Positions 24,393-32,268 of a stretch of DNA of 64,000 bases are shown piece by piece. This DNA is from Pseudomonas capeferrum (GTDB lineage Bacteria; Pseudomonadota; Gammaproteobacteria; Pseudomonadales; Pseudomonadaceae): positions 1,177,526 through 1,241,525 of the forward strand of contig NZ_JMIT01000001.1 of NCBI RefSeq assembly GCF_000731675.1, given 5' to 3'. The notes beneath the pieces were generated by a model. The model ran no database searches. It was not told the DNA's origin and saw nothing but the letters and a program-made list of their open reading frames with translations. The position numbers were made by a program, and so were the translations under genes. Numbering within the stretch: the first letter of the stretch is position 1; every line of letters starts with the position of its first letter.

Positions 24393-26597
24393 TCAGAAGT
24401 CCTTGCGCACCTGCACGCCGAAGTAGCGCCCGTCATCGCGCGGCACGGAGCGGTAGATATAGTCACCGCCGCTGGCCAGCATCTGCGCATACGACTTGTC
24501 AACCAGGTTCTTGCCCAACAACGCCACGCGCCAGCCGTCGTTGTAGTCGGCCAAGGCGATGCTGGCGTTCCAGATGCCGTAGGCGCCTTGCATGGTGTCG
24601 GGGTTCTGGTCGAGGCTGAACTGCACCGCGTCCTGCCAGCTGTAGTCACTGGAAAGCTCGACATCCAGGCCGTTGTCCAGCGGGATCACGTAGTCCGCGC
24701 GCACGTAGGTCTTCCAGTCCGGGGTAAACGGCAAGTGGCCACCGTCGATGTTGCAGTTGGCGGCCGCCCCTGCCGGGCAGTTGAAGTGATCGACACGGGC
24801 CTTGGTGTAGGCCACCGCCGTGGTGAGCTTCAATTGCGACGTGGCCTGGAAGCTGGCGTCCAGCTCCACACCCTGGGTCTTGACCTTGCCGGCGTTGACC
24901 AGGCGGGTTACCACCTGGTTGGCCACCGTGTCGAAGAAGTTGGCCTGGTAGTTGTCGTAGTCGGTGTGGAATACCGCCAGGTTGGCCGTCAGGCGGTTGT
25001 CTAGCGCCGTGCTTTTCAGGCCGATTTCGTAGGCGTCGGAGGTTTCCGGTTTGAGGGCGTCAGTGTCGCGCGGCTGCATGTTGAAGAACACGTTGTAGGC
25101 CGGGCCTTTGTAGCCGCGCGAATAGGTGACGTAGCCAGTCAGGTTGTCGCTGAAGTCGTACTGCAGGCCGGTGCGCCCGCTCCAGCCGTCTTCATCCACC
25201 GAACCCGAGCTTGCCGTCGAGGGCTGGATGCCGGTGACCGCAGTGGCCGAGGTAGAGACGCGGCGGTGATCGTATTCCAGGTCGTCGTGGGTCCAGCGCA
25301 GGCCGAAGATGGCCCGCAAGTCGTCAGTGAAGTTGAAGGTGTTCTCACCGAACAGCGCGACGCTGTCGTTGCTTGTCGAGTATTCCGCCCGCCCGTTGTT
25401 GGCCACGCTGTCGTTGACCGACAGGCGCCGGTAGGTTTCGTTGGAGGTGCCGTGCATGTAGAAGGCGCCGAGCACGTACTCGTTGAACTGCCCTTTGGGC
25501 GAGGTCAGGCGAAACTCCTGGCTGTACTGGTCATAGTCCACAGTGCCCTTGTCATGGGAGGCAGTCACGGGCAGCAATGCACGGCGGTCGCCGTCCTGGT
25601 ACTGGGTGTTGTCCCAGCCGCGCCAGGCGCTGATCGAGGTCAGCGTGTAGTCACCCAGCTGCCAGTCGAGCTGGGCCGACAGGCCCTGGTTCTGGTCTTC
25701 GACATGGGTCTTGAAGTCGCTGTTGATGTCGCGGTTGTGGGTACTTGGCGTGACGGGGCGCAGTGGGTCGGCAACCCCGGCACTCGCGCGGGTGATCACA
25801 CCGCTGGGCAGCGTGTCTTCGCCTTTCATGTAGTCGGCGATCAAGGTCAGGCGCAGCTCTTCGCTGGGTTCGAACTCCAGCTTGCCACGGGCTCCCTTGC
25901 GTTGGTAACCGTTGACGTCTTGGCCGTTGGCGACGTTTTCGACATTGCCGTCGTAGTCGCCCCACAGGGTGCTCAGCGAACCCTTGAGCTGTTCGCTGAG
26001 GCGTCCACCGATGCCGAAGCGCAGGCGGTTCTCGTCGCCACCGCCAAAGTGCGAGTAGTCCACATAACCCTGGGTGTGCTCGGGGATGGCCTTGCTGACC
26101 ACGTTCAGCACACCGGCCGAGGCGTTCTTGCCGAACAGCGTGCCTTGCGGGCCACGCAGTACCTCGATGCGCTCCAGGTCGAGCAGGTCGAGGGTAGACT
26201 GCCCGGGGCGGCCAAACACGACGCCGTCGACCACCGTGGCCACGGTAGGTTCGACGCCGGGGGATGTGGAAATGGTGCCGACACCACGGATGAACAGCGA
26301 CGTGTCCTTGTTCGAAGCGCCTGCACGGTAATTGAGGGTTGGCACCTGCTGAACGATGCTGGCCACGTTGTTGCGGTTGTCACGCTCGAGCTGCTCACCG
26401 TCGATCACCGATACCGCCACGGGTACTTCCTGCAGGGTGGCCTCGCGGCGGGTGGCGGTGACGGTCACCGCGCCCAGCGCCGTGGCTTGCGCTGCTTGGG
26501 CAGGTTCAGCGGCTTGGGCGCCCTGGCCGAAGGCGGCCAACAGAATAGCCGCTACCAGCGGCCGGCGTTGCGTGGTTGGAAACGGAGTTGTCTGCAT
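24393..26597 (-). CDS. TonB-dependent outer-membrane receptor
   Basis: From the start at 26597 the protein has 734 residues, with a signal peptide (LVAAILLAAFGQGAQAAE) and a TonB-box-like stretch (AVTVTATRRE). A plug domain covers about residues 45-155 (VPVAVSVIDGEQLERDN, then LRGPQGTLFGKNASAGVLNV). A long beta-barrel follows and ends in VQVRKDF with the terminal Phe required for outer-membrane assembly. A longer start at 26639 is possible but lacks a signal at the right place. It is the first gene of the operon; an operator lies at the start of its transcript. Context suggests uptake of a substrate too large or scarce for porins, not necessarily iron. Confidence 0.88.
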   Translation of the reverse strand: MQTTPFPTTQRRPLVAAILLAAFGQGAQAAEPAQAAQATALGAVTVTATRREATLQEVPVAVSVIDGEQLERDNRNNVASIVQQVPTLNYRAGASNKDTSLFIRGVGTISTSPGVEPTVATVVDGVVFGRPGQSTLDLLDLERIEVLRGPQGTLFGKNASAGVLNVVSKAIPEHTQGYVDYSHFGGGDENRLRFGIGGRLSEQLKGSLSTLWGDYDGNVENVANGQDVNGYQRKGARGKLEFEPSEELRLTLIADYMKGEDTLPSGVITRASAGVADPLRPVTPSTHNRDINSDFKTHVEDQNQGLSAQLDWQLGDYTLTSISAWRGWDNTQYQDGDRRALLPVTASHDKGTVDYDQYSQEFRLTSPKGQFNEYVLGAFYMHGTSNETYRRLSVNDSVANNGRAEYSTSNDSVALFGENTFNFTDDLRAIFGLRWTHDDLEYDHRRVSTSATAVTGIQPSTASSGSVDEDGWSGRTGLQYDFSDNLTGYVTYSRGYKGPAYNVFFNMQPRDTDALKPETSDAYEIGLKSTALDNRLTANLAVFHTDYDNYQANFFDTVANQVVTRLVNAGKVKTQGVELDASFQATSQLKLTTAVAYTKARVDHFNCPAGAAANCNIDGGHLPFTPDWKTYVRADYVIPLDNGLDVELSSDYSWQDAVQFSLDQNPDTMQGAYGIWNASIALADYNDGWRVALLGKNLVDKSYAQMLASGGDYIYRSVPRDDGRYFGVQVRKDF

Positions 26598-26714
26598 GCT
26601 GCTCACTGCCTTATGGGACCAGACCAGGCCCACATTCACGGGCCGACACGGAGGGTGCTGTGGTTGTCTGGTCTCGCTCGAGCGAGTGGCAGGCGCTTGC
26701 CAACAGCAGCGCTT

Positions 26715-26726
26715 GTTAGCGCTAAC
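26715..26726. promoter_or_regulatory. LacI-type operator O1 (GTTAGCGCTAAC)
   Basis: Perfect 12-bp palindrome GTTAGCGCTAAC with a central CG step, extended to 14 bp by T and A. It lies just downstream of the -10 of the minus-strand promoter, about +2 to +13 of the receptor transcript, a position typical of repression. Confidence 0.85.
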
Positions 26727-26734
26727 ATGAACAA

Positions 26735-26763
26735 GTATCAGAGCCTGTTGCTTAGCACGTCAA
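26735..26763 (-). promoter_or_regulatory. Predicted sigma70 promoter of the TonB-receptor operon
   Basis: On the minus strand TTGACG (26763-26758) and TGATAC (26740-26735) are separated by 17 bp. Operator O1 follows within 10 bp. The transcript would start near 26728, about 130 nt upstream of the receptor ATG. Confidence 0.55.
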
Positions 26764-26816
26764 ATACTTAAAAGTCAGATTAATATGCAATAAAGCTATT
26801 TGTCAGCAGCCCTTAC

Positions 26817-26828
26817 GTTAGCGCTAAC
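26817..26828. promoter_or_regulatory. LacI-type operator O2 (GTTAGCGCTAAC)
   Basis: This is an exact repeat of O1, with centres 102 bp apart. It lies 30 bp before the GTG start of the LacI-family gene, within its likely promoter or leader, which suggests autoregulation and possibly looping between the two sites. Confidence 0.85.
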
Positions 26829-26857
26829 ATCGCGCCATTTCCCCAGGAGGCGAGCCC

Positions 26858-27904
26858 GTGAGCCAGGCCAATGATCCACCCCGCAAGCGTCGTGGCGCAG
26901 GCCGTGCCACGCTGGCCGACGTGGCACGCGCCGCCGAGGTTTCGGCAATCAGCGTGTCGCGCTACTTCAACCAGCCCGAGCAAGTGTCGCCGCCCCTGCG
27001 CGAGCGCATTGAGGCTGCCGTGCAGGCGCTGGGCTATGTCCCTAACCTGGTTGCCGGTGGCCTCGCCTCGGCGCGGGGGCGCATTGTTGGCATGGTGATA
27101 CCGAACATCTCGGGGCCCATTTTCGCCCAGACCATCCAGGCCTTCAGCGACACCCTCAGCCGCCACGGCTATCAGTTGCTGTTGGCGTCCAGCTACTTCA
27201 GCGAAGAACAGGAAGAGAGCGCAGTACGCGCCTTCCTCGGCTGGTCGCCCGCAGCGCTGGTGGTCACCAGCCATTTTCATAGCCCGGCGACTGAAAAGAT
27301 GCTGGCCGAGGCAGACGTGCCGGTGGTGGAAATCTGGGATTACCGCCCCGAGCGGGCGCCCTTGCAGGTCGGCTTTCTGCATCACCAGGTGGGCGTGCAG
27401 GCATGCCGCTACCTGCTGGACAAAGGGTATCGACGCATTGCCTTCGTGCAGAACAGCGCGGCCGGTGACCTGAGTGCGCTGGAGCGGCGCGACGGGTACA
27501 TCGAGGCCTTGCGCGATGCCGGGCTTGAGCCCTGGGTTTTCGTGCCCTCGGCTGATTGCGCGCCGTTCGAGGCGGGCAAGCAGGCGATGCAAGCGCTGAT
27601 CCGCCGTGCGCCGCGGCCCGAAGCGATCCTCTTCGCCAACGACAACCTGGCCGCAGGCGCCGTGCTCGCCGGCCAACGTGCAGGGCTGCGGCTGCCGCAA
27701 GACATGGCGATCGTCGGCTTTGGCGACTACCCGTTCGCCGACATGCTGTTGCCCAGCCTGACCACACTCAGGCCGCCGTCGCGGGAGATTGGCGAGGTGG
27801 CGGCCTTGCGCGTGTTGCAGCACCTGGGCGTGGTCGCCCATGAAGGCGAAGTGCAGCGCCTGAACCTGCTGACGTGCGAGTTGGTGGCCCGCGAAAGCGC
27901 CTGA
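26858..27904 (+). CDS. LacI-family transcriptional repressor
   Basis: The gene uses a GTG start preceded by CCAGGAGG and encodes 348 residues. The LacI helix-turn-helix is at about 17-60 (TLADVARAAEVSAISVSRYF, then the hinge GYVPNLVAGGLAS). A periplasmic-binding-protein-like effector domain follows, with LFANDNLAAGAV and VGFGDYPFADM. It resembles the gluconate regulator at 36972 but is a different protein. Divergent orientation to the TonB-receptor operon and two identical operators between them make it the likely regulator of both. LacI regulators usually sense sugars or sugar derivatives, which hints that the operon substrate may be a sugar-linked compound. Confidence 0.9.
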   Translation: MSQANDPPRKRRGAGRATLADVARAAEVSAISVSRYFNQPEQVSPPLRERIEAAVQALGYVPNLVAGGLASARGRIVGMVIPNISGPIFAQTIQAFSDTLSRHGYQLLLASSYFSEEQEESAVRAFLGWSPAALVVTSHFHSPATEKMLAEADVPVVEIWDYRPERAPLQVGFLHHQVGVQACRYLLDKGYRRIAFVQNSAAGDLSALERRDGYIEALRDAGLEPWVFVPSADCAPFEAGKQAMQALIRRAPRPEAILFANDNLAAGAVLAGQRAGLRLPQDMAIVGFGDYPFADMLLPSLTTLRPPSREIGEVAALRVLQHLGVVAHEGEVQRLNLLTCELVARESA

Positions 27905-28444
27905 CGGGCACTGACCCAGCCGGCCATCACCCGCCGGGTGCAGAACTTCGAGGAAGACCTCGGCGCCACCCTCCTCGACCGCAACACCAAACCGCTCAAG
28001 CCCACGCCAATGGGCCTGCGGGTGTATGAGCAATGCAAGGCGATCCTGCGCGAGATCGACTCGCTGCGTGAATTGGTGGCCAATGACGGTGCCCCGTCGG
28101 GCACCTTGCGCCTAGGCGTGCCGCAGACCCTGGGCGATGTGGTGCTGCTCGACGCCCTGGCGCAGATACGTGATACCTACCCGGTGCTGCGCACCCAGGT
28201 CACCAGCGGCTGGGTGCTCAACCCTGACGGCTGCGGTTTTCGCGCGGGGCTGCAGCGTGCCTTGAGCGAACAGGGGCTGAGTTTGTCGATCAACCTGGAG
28301 ACCATTGGCACCGACCTGCAACTGGGGCTCGTCGCCAGCGGCCAAGGGCTGGGTTTGTGGCTGTTCCATCCGCGTTATCTGGGCAACCTGCAGGAGCCGG
28401 TGGAGCTGTTCGGCGAGATTGCCGGTAATCGCCTGCAGGCGTGA
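27905..28444 (+). pseudogene. LysR-family regulator relic
   Basis: The open frame begins directly after the LacI stop without a start codon and reads ALTQPAITRRVQNFEEDLGA, which is the second half of a LysR helix-turn-helix. The linker helix and beginning of the effector domain follow (GTLRLGVPQTLGD). After QVTSGW the frame jumps to WVLNPDGCGFRAGLQRAL, so about 60-80 residues of the effector domain are missing. The first third of the DNA-binding domain is absent too. Both deletions keep the frame open, but a functional regulator is unlikely. It may once have controlled a neighbouring sulfur or carbon operon. Confidence 0.8.
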
Positions 28445-28608
28445 CGCTGGCCGCTCCGGCAATGGCAATCACACCGCAATCGCGATGGCCAGCGAACCCG
28501 CCGCCTCGGCACTGGGCACGGTGATCGTCACCGGCAACTGCGCCGCTTCCGGCGCATAGGTCACCAACGGCATCTCACCGGCCGAGGCCAGCAGCGCCAG
28601 CCGCAACA
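28445..28608 (-). other. Unassigned stretch with possible gene-end relic
   Basis: A minus-strand frame is open through most of this stretch and ends at a TGA near 28478. It reads LLRLALLASAGEMPLVTYAP and later ends LAIAIAV. There is no start codon context and no recognised family. It looks like the C-terminal fragment of a deleted gene, but this is weak. Confidence 0.25.
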
Positions 28609-28653
28609 GCTTACGGTGGCTACTACTTCGGCCGGGTCACCTACAACTTCTGA
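28609..28653 (+). pseudogene. C-terminal fossil of an outer-membrane beta-barrel protein
   Basis: The 14 codons AYGGYYFGRVTYNF followed by TGA have the alternating aromatic pattern and terminal Phe of the last barrel strand of a TonB receptor or porin. No barrel precedes it. It is a short relic, and chance cannot be excluded. Confidence 0.4.
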
Positions 28654-28721
28654 AATACTTTTCGCGCGCGAACCGCTGTGCAATTGACGCAAAACCTGCC
28701 TCGTGGTCTCCTAATGCCTCG

Positions 28722-28918
28722 CGTTCAGGTGCCCCTTCAGGGGTGAAACGGGAAACCGGTGCGTCACAGGCCCTCAATCAGGGCCGGACAAACCCGGTGC
28801 TGCCCCCGCAACGGTAAGCGAGCGAAGCGTCTAGACCACTGTGCCGCATCATCTGGCATGGGAAGGGGCGCTTTTCAGGAGCGCTGCTCCTCCTCGTTAG
28901 CCCGGAGACCGGCCTGGC
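28722..28918 (+). promoter_or_regulatory. Cobalamin (B12) riboswitch
   Basis: The conserved elements occur in order: AGGTGCC (28728-), GAAACGGGAAACCGGTG, GCTGCCCCCGCAACGGTAA (the B12 box core), CCACTG, GGCATGGGAAGGG, and AGCCCGGAGACCGGCC near 28899. It lies about 110 nt upstream of cbtB. It is expected to lower expression of the cobalt and corrin genes when adenosylcobalamin is plentiful. Confidence 0.93.
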
Positions 28919-29029
28919 GTTCATGAACAACACCCCCGCGGTGGGCGGGCGCTGTCGCATTCCCCTGGGCGGATCACGTTCGGGGCTGCCGCGCTTGCCC
29001 GTTGCCCACAAAAAGCAGAGGAACGCGTC

Positions 29030-29215
29030 ATGCCCGTCACCAGCGCCAAACACAGCATTGCCACCCCCGTTACCCTCAGTCAGCGTGTCGTCATCGCCGT
29101 CGGCGCCAGCCTGCTCGGCCTGTGCCTGGTCTACTTTGCCGGCTTCTCGCACATCGAGGCCGTGCACAACGCGGCCCACGACACCCGTCACAGCGCTGCC
29201 TTCCCCTGCCACTGA
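29030..29215 (+). CDS. cbtB: CbtB, small subunit of cobalt transporter
   Basis: The protein has 61 residues, with one membrane segment (VVIAVGASLLGLCLVYFAG) and a His-rich C-terminus, HNAAHDTRHSAAFPCH. That His/Cys tail is the hallmark of CbtB and is thought to bind cobalt. An AGAGGA site precedes the ATG. It lies directly under the cobalamin riboswitch and 9 nt before cbtA, the normal pairing for this B12-regulated cobalt uptake system. Confidence 0.92.
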   Translation: MPVTSAKHSIATPVTLSQRVVIAVGASLLGLCLVYFAGFSHIEAVHNAAHDTRHSAAFPCH

Positions 29216-29224
29216 GTACGCCCC

Positions 29225-29917
29225 ATGATCACGCGCATCGCCCGTACCGCGGGCTTCAGCGGGCTGCTTGCAGCCTTGCTGCTGACCCTGCTGCAAAGCT
29301 TCTGGGTTGCTCCTTTGATCCTTGAGGCGGAAACCTACGAGTCTGCAGCCCCTGCTGCCGAGCATCACGCACACGGCGCCGAAGGGGCCGCGGCGCATGA
29401 ACACAGCGACGAAGCCTGGTCGCCCGAAGATGGCTGGCAGCGCATCCTGTCCACCACCGGCGGCAACCTGGTGGTCGCGGTCGGCTTCGCCTTGATACTC
29501 GCCGCCTTGTACAGCCTGCGTGAGCCCAAGCGCGCAGCGACAGGGGCGCTGTGGGGCCTGGCAGGCTTCGCGGTGTTCTGCCTGGCCCCTACCCTGGGCC
29601 TGCCACCGGAGCTGCCGGGCACCGCCGCCGCTGACCTGGGGCAACGTCAGGCCTGGTGGATCGGCACCGCAAGTGCCACCGCGTTAGGCCTGGCACTGCT
29701 GGTGTTCGCCCGCCACTGGCTGGTGAAGGCGCTGGGCGCGGTGTTGCTGGTGCTGCCGCATGTCATCGGCGCACCGCAACCTGAGGTTCATCAGAGCCTC
29801 GCACCCGAGGCCCTGGAAGCGCAGTTCAAGATCGCCTCCTGGCTAACCAACGCGGCCTTCTGGGTGGCCTTGGGGCTGCTCAGCGCGTGGCTGTTCCGCC
29901 GCTCCAGCCAGGCCTGA
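29225..29917 (+). CDS. cbtA: CbtA, cobalt transporter membrane subunit
   Basis: The protein has 230 residues with about five to six membrane segments: GFSGLLAALLLTLLQSFWVAPL at the start, and VALGLLSAWLFRR at the end. A His-rich periplasmic loop (AEHHAHGAEGAAAHEHSDE, about residues 49-67) probably binds cobalt. The WVAPLILEAETYE motif is typical of CbtA. Its stop overlaps the next ATG (TGATG). Acts in the inner membrane with CbtB to import Co(II) for cobalamin synthesis. Confidence 0.92.
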   Translation: MITRIARTAGFSGLLAALLLTLLQSFWVAPLILEAETYESAAPAAEHHAHGAEGAAAHEHSDEAWSPEDGWQRILSTTGGNLVVAVGFALILAALYSLREPKRAATGALWGLAGFAVFCLAPTLGLPPELPGTAAADLGQRQAWWIGTASATALGLALLVFARHWLVKALGAVLLVLPHVIGAPQPEVHQSLAPEALEAQFKIASWLTNAAFWVALGLLSAWLFRRSSQA

Positions 29918-30327
29918 TGGCGGTCGACACCTCGATGCCGGCACTGTACGCCGGCTTCGGCTGCCGCCGGGGCTGCCCGGCGGACACCCTCGAAACCCTG
30001 CTGCGCCAGGCCCTGGACCACCACGGCCTGGCACTGCCAGCGCTGCGCGGTATCGCCAGCATCGTCTTGAAGGCCGACGAACCCGGCTTGCAGCTACTCG
30101 CCACGCGCCTCGGCGTGCCGTTGCTGCTGTACGATGACAGGCAACTTGCCCCCTACGAACCGCTGCTCAGCCATCGCTCGGTCATTGCCCACGCACACAG
30201 CGGTTGCTGGGGTGTGGCAGAGAGCGCGGCGCTGGCCATGGCCAGCCAGCACCTCGGCGCTGCCAGGCTGCTGGTTACCCGCCAGGTGTACGGGCCGGCT
30301 ACCCTCGCCCTGGCCTGCGGGCGATAA
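29917..30327 (+). CDS. cobE: CobE / CbiG C-terminal-type cobalamin biosynthesis protein
   Basis: The protein has 136 residues from the ATG that overlaps the cbtA stop; an alternative start is at 29935. The sequence LYAGFGCRRGCP, the central LKADEPGLQLLATRLGVPL and the C-terminal GVAESAALAMA plus TRQVYGPATLALA match the CobE/CbiG C-terminal domain of the cobinamide pathway. In aerobic producers CobE is required, but its exact step is debated. It lies 31 nt before cobM. Confidence 0.88.
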   Translation: MAVDTSMPALYAGFGCRRGCPADTLETLLRQALDHHGLALPALRGIASIVLKADEPGLQLLATRLGVPLLLYDDRQLAPYEPLLSHRSVIAHAHSGCWGVAESAALAMASQHLGAARLLVTRQVYGPATLALACGR

Positions 30328-30358
30328 TTGCGCCAACCATTCATTGCAAGGATTTTCC

Positions 30359-31111
30359 ATGACGGTCTACTTCATCGGCGCCGGCCCCGGCGACCCGGAA
30401 CTGATCACGGTCAAGGGCCAGCGCCTGATCCGCCAGTGCCCGGTGATCATCTATGCCGGCTCCCTGGTGCCCGCTGCCGTACTCGATGGCCACCAGGCCG
30501 AGACCGTGATCAACAGCGCCGAGCTGCACCTGGAGCAGATCATCAGCGCCATGCGCACGGCACACGCACGAGGCCAGGACGTGGCCAGGGTGCACAGCGG
30601 TGACCCGAGCCTGTATGGCGCGATCGGCGAGCAGATCCGCCACCTGCGTGAGCTGGGCATCGACTACCAGATCATTCCGGGTGTCACCGCCACCGCCGCC
30701 AGCGCGGCGTTGCTGGGCTGCGAGCTGACCTTGCCGCAGGTCTCGCAAACGGTGATTCTGACCCGCTTCGGCGACAGCTCGCCGATGCCCCCCGGCGAGC
30801 AACTGGCCGATCTGGCGCGCCATGGCAGCACCTTGGCCATCCACCTGGGCGTGAAACACCTGCCGCGGATCGTCAGCGAGCTGTTACCCCACTATGGCCA
30901 ACAGTGCCCGGTTGCCGTGGTCCATCGCGCCACCTGGCCGGACCAGGACTGGGTGCGTGGCACCCTGGAAGACATCGTCGAACGCGTTGCTCTCAAGGAT
31001 TTTCGCCGTACCGCGCTGATCCTCGTCGGCCATGTGCTGGGCGATACGCCGTTCGCCGAATCGGCCCTGTACCGGGCCGGGCACGCACACCTCTATCGCC
31101 CCGGCGACTGA
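30359..31111 (+). CDS. cobM: CobM, precorrin-4 C11-methyltransferase
   Basis: The protein has 250 residues. It transfers a methyl group from S-adenosylmethionine to C11 of precorrin-4 in aerobic B12 synthesis. Visible motifs are the N-terminal VYFIGAGPGDPELITVKG, the SAM-binding VHSGDPSLYGA, and PGVTATAASAALLG. The start at 30359 has a weak CAAGGATTT site; longer open frame upstream overlaps cobE and is not credible. It is the last gene under the B12 riboswitch in this window, and the rest of the pathway lies elsewhere. Confidence 0.94.
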   Translation: MTVYFIGAGPGDPELITVKGQRLIRQCPVIIYAGSLVPAAVLDGHQAETVINSAELHLEQIISAMRTAHARGQDVARVHSGDPSLYGAIGEQIRHLRELGIDYQIIPGVTATAASAALLGCELTLPQVSQTVILTRFGDSSPMPPGEQLADLARHGSTLAIHLGVKHLPRIVSELLPHYGQQCPVAVVHRATWPDQDWVRGTLEDIVERVALKDFRRTALILVGHVLGDTPFAESALYRAGHAHLYRPGD

Positions 31112-31177
31112 GCATTGCCAGCCTTGGCACTGGCGTAGCAGACTCAAGGCTCCCGCCTGCAAACAGGAGCCATGCCA

Positions 31178-31420
31178 ATGCTGGAACTTCGACCCAACTG
31201 CGAGTGTTGCAACGCCGACCTGCCGGGGGATAGCCCGGACGCGTTGATCTGCTCGTTCGAATGCACGTTCTGCCGTACCTGTGCCGACACTCGCCTGCAC
31301 GGCCGCTGCCCCAACTGCGCCGGCCAGTTGCTGGCACGCCCGACACGGGTCGGCCAAGCGCTGGCCAACAACCCTGCCTCGACCCTGCGCGTAGTCAAAC
31401 CCCACCCCGCTTGCGCCTGA
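31178..31420 (+). CDS. DUF1272 Cys-rich (zinc-ribbon-like) protein
   Basis: Two ATGs are possible. The GGAG at 31166-31169 is 2 nt from the first (31172) and 8 nt from the second (31178), so the second is chosen, giving 80 residues. The sequence LELRPNCECCNADLP, CSFECTFCRTCAD and CPNC is the DUF1272 pattern with eight Cys, probably two zinc sites. Function is unknown. It is 66 nt after cobM with no terminator seen, so co-transcription is possible. Confidence 0.85.
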   Translation: MLELRPNCECCNADLPGDSPDALICSFECTFCRTCADTRLHGRCPNCAGQLLARPTRVGQALANNPASTLRVVKPHPACA

Positions 31421-31477
31421 CAGCCCTGCGCAAATAGGCATCGTCACGCCACGCTGGCGGTGCTTATCCCCGTTTTT

Positions 31478-31526
31478 TGTAGGACTTTTCAACAATTCCT
31501 ACTAGGTTAATCAACAGTCCTATACT
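31478..31526 (+). promoter_or_regulatory. Predicted response-regulator-controlled promoter with TTCCTA-type half-sites
   Basis: Half-sites TGTAGGA (31478-31484), TTCCTAC (31496-31502) and TCCTATA (31518-) resemble the heptamers bound by BvgA and EvgA. A good -10, TATACT, is at 31521-31526, and the second half-site falls where the -35 should be, as in activator-dependent promoters. It is 117 nt upstream of the response-regulator ATG. Confidence 0.5.
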
Positions 31527-31642
31527 CGGCATTACCAAACTTCGGGAATGGTCGTATCTTGCAGCGCTTCCGATAACCCCACTTGCAGACGTATTCCTGA
31601 GTGTTCCAGGAAGCGGACCACACCCCTACAGGAGTTTTCTTG

Positions 31643-32257
31643 ATGACAACCGTCCTGATCGTCGACGACCACCCTATCGTCCGGCTGTCCCTGCGCCTAT
31701 TGCTCGAACGGGAGCGCTTTAACGTCGTCGGCGAAGTCGCCAATGGCAGCGAAGTCGCCCAGGTGGCGCGTGAACTGCGGCCGGACGTGGTGCTTCTGGA
31801 CATCGGCCTGCCCGGCCTGGACGGCATGGAGGTGATCAAGCGGCTTCAGTGCCTCGAGCCGGTGCCCAAGATCATGGTGCTGACCGGCCAGGCCACCGAC
31901 CTTTATGTACGGCGCTGCCTGGATGCCGGCATCGGCGCCTTCGTCACCAAAGACGAAGACCACGAAGCCTTGCTGTTTGCACTCAAGGCCCTGGTCAAAG
32001 GCTATTCGACCTTCCCGCAGATGTCGGTCAACAGCAACTCGCTGGAGAGCGAGTCGATACGCCTGGGCAGCCTGTCCAACCGCGAAATGGAAGTGTTGCG
32101 GCGCCTTGCGCGCGGCGAAAACAACAAGAATATCGGCACCTGCATGAACCTCAGTGCCAAGACCATCAGCACCTATCGCGGCCGCATCATGGACAAGCTC
32201 AAGACCGAATCGCTGGTGGAAATGGTCGACCTGGCCAAGCGCAACAGCGTTAACTGA
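31643..32257 (+). CDS. NarL/BvgA-type response regulator
   Basis: The protein has 204 residues from the ATG with AGGAG upstream. The receiver has the acidic pair D8-D9, phospho-acceptor D53 (VVLLDIGLPG), Thr in VLTG and Lys in VTKDED. The C-terminal LuxR-type helix-turn-helix reads LSNREMEVLRRLARG, then MNLSAKTISTYRGRIMDKL. It stands 11 nt before the BvgS-like kinase gene and is its probable partner through a four-step phosphorelay. Likely autoregulated through the repeats at 31478-31526. Targets are not known from this window. Confidence 0.9.
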   Translation: MTTVLIVDDHPIVRLSLRLLLERERFNVVGEVANGSEVAQVARELRPDVVLLDIGLPGLDGMEVIKRLQCLEPVPKIMVLTGQATDLYVRRCLDAGIGAFVTKDEDHEALLFALKALVKGYSTFPQMSVNSNSLESESIRLGSLSNREMEVLRRLARGENNKNIGTCMNLSAKTISTYRGRIMDKLKTESLVEMVDLAKRNSVN

Positions 32258-32268
32258 GCCCAGCTGCC

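Noticed and set aside
25266..26771. 501-codon plus-strand frame opposite the TonB receptor
   Set aside because: It mirrors the receptor gene and runs through its promoter and operator; the Val/Gly/Asp-rich translation has no fold signature.
31124..31140. Possible sigma54 promoter TTGGCAC-N5-TAGC before the DUF1272 gene
   Set aside because: The -12 element is TAGC instead of TTGC, and the gene may be read through from cobM. It is too weak to list as a feature.
31447..31478. Hairpin CGCCA/TGGCG followed by a T-run before the response regulator
   Set aside because: The T-run starts 13 nt after the short stem, too far for an intrinsic terminator.
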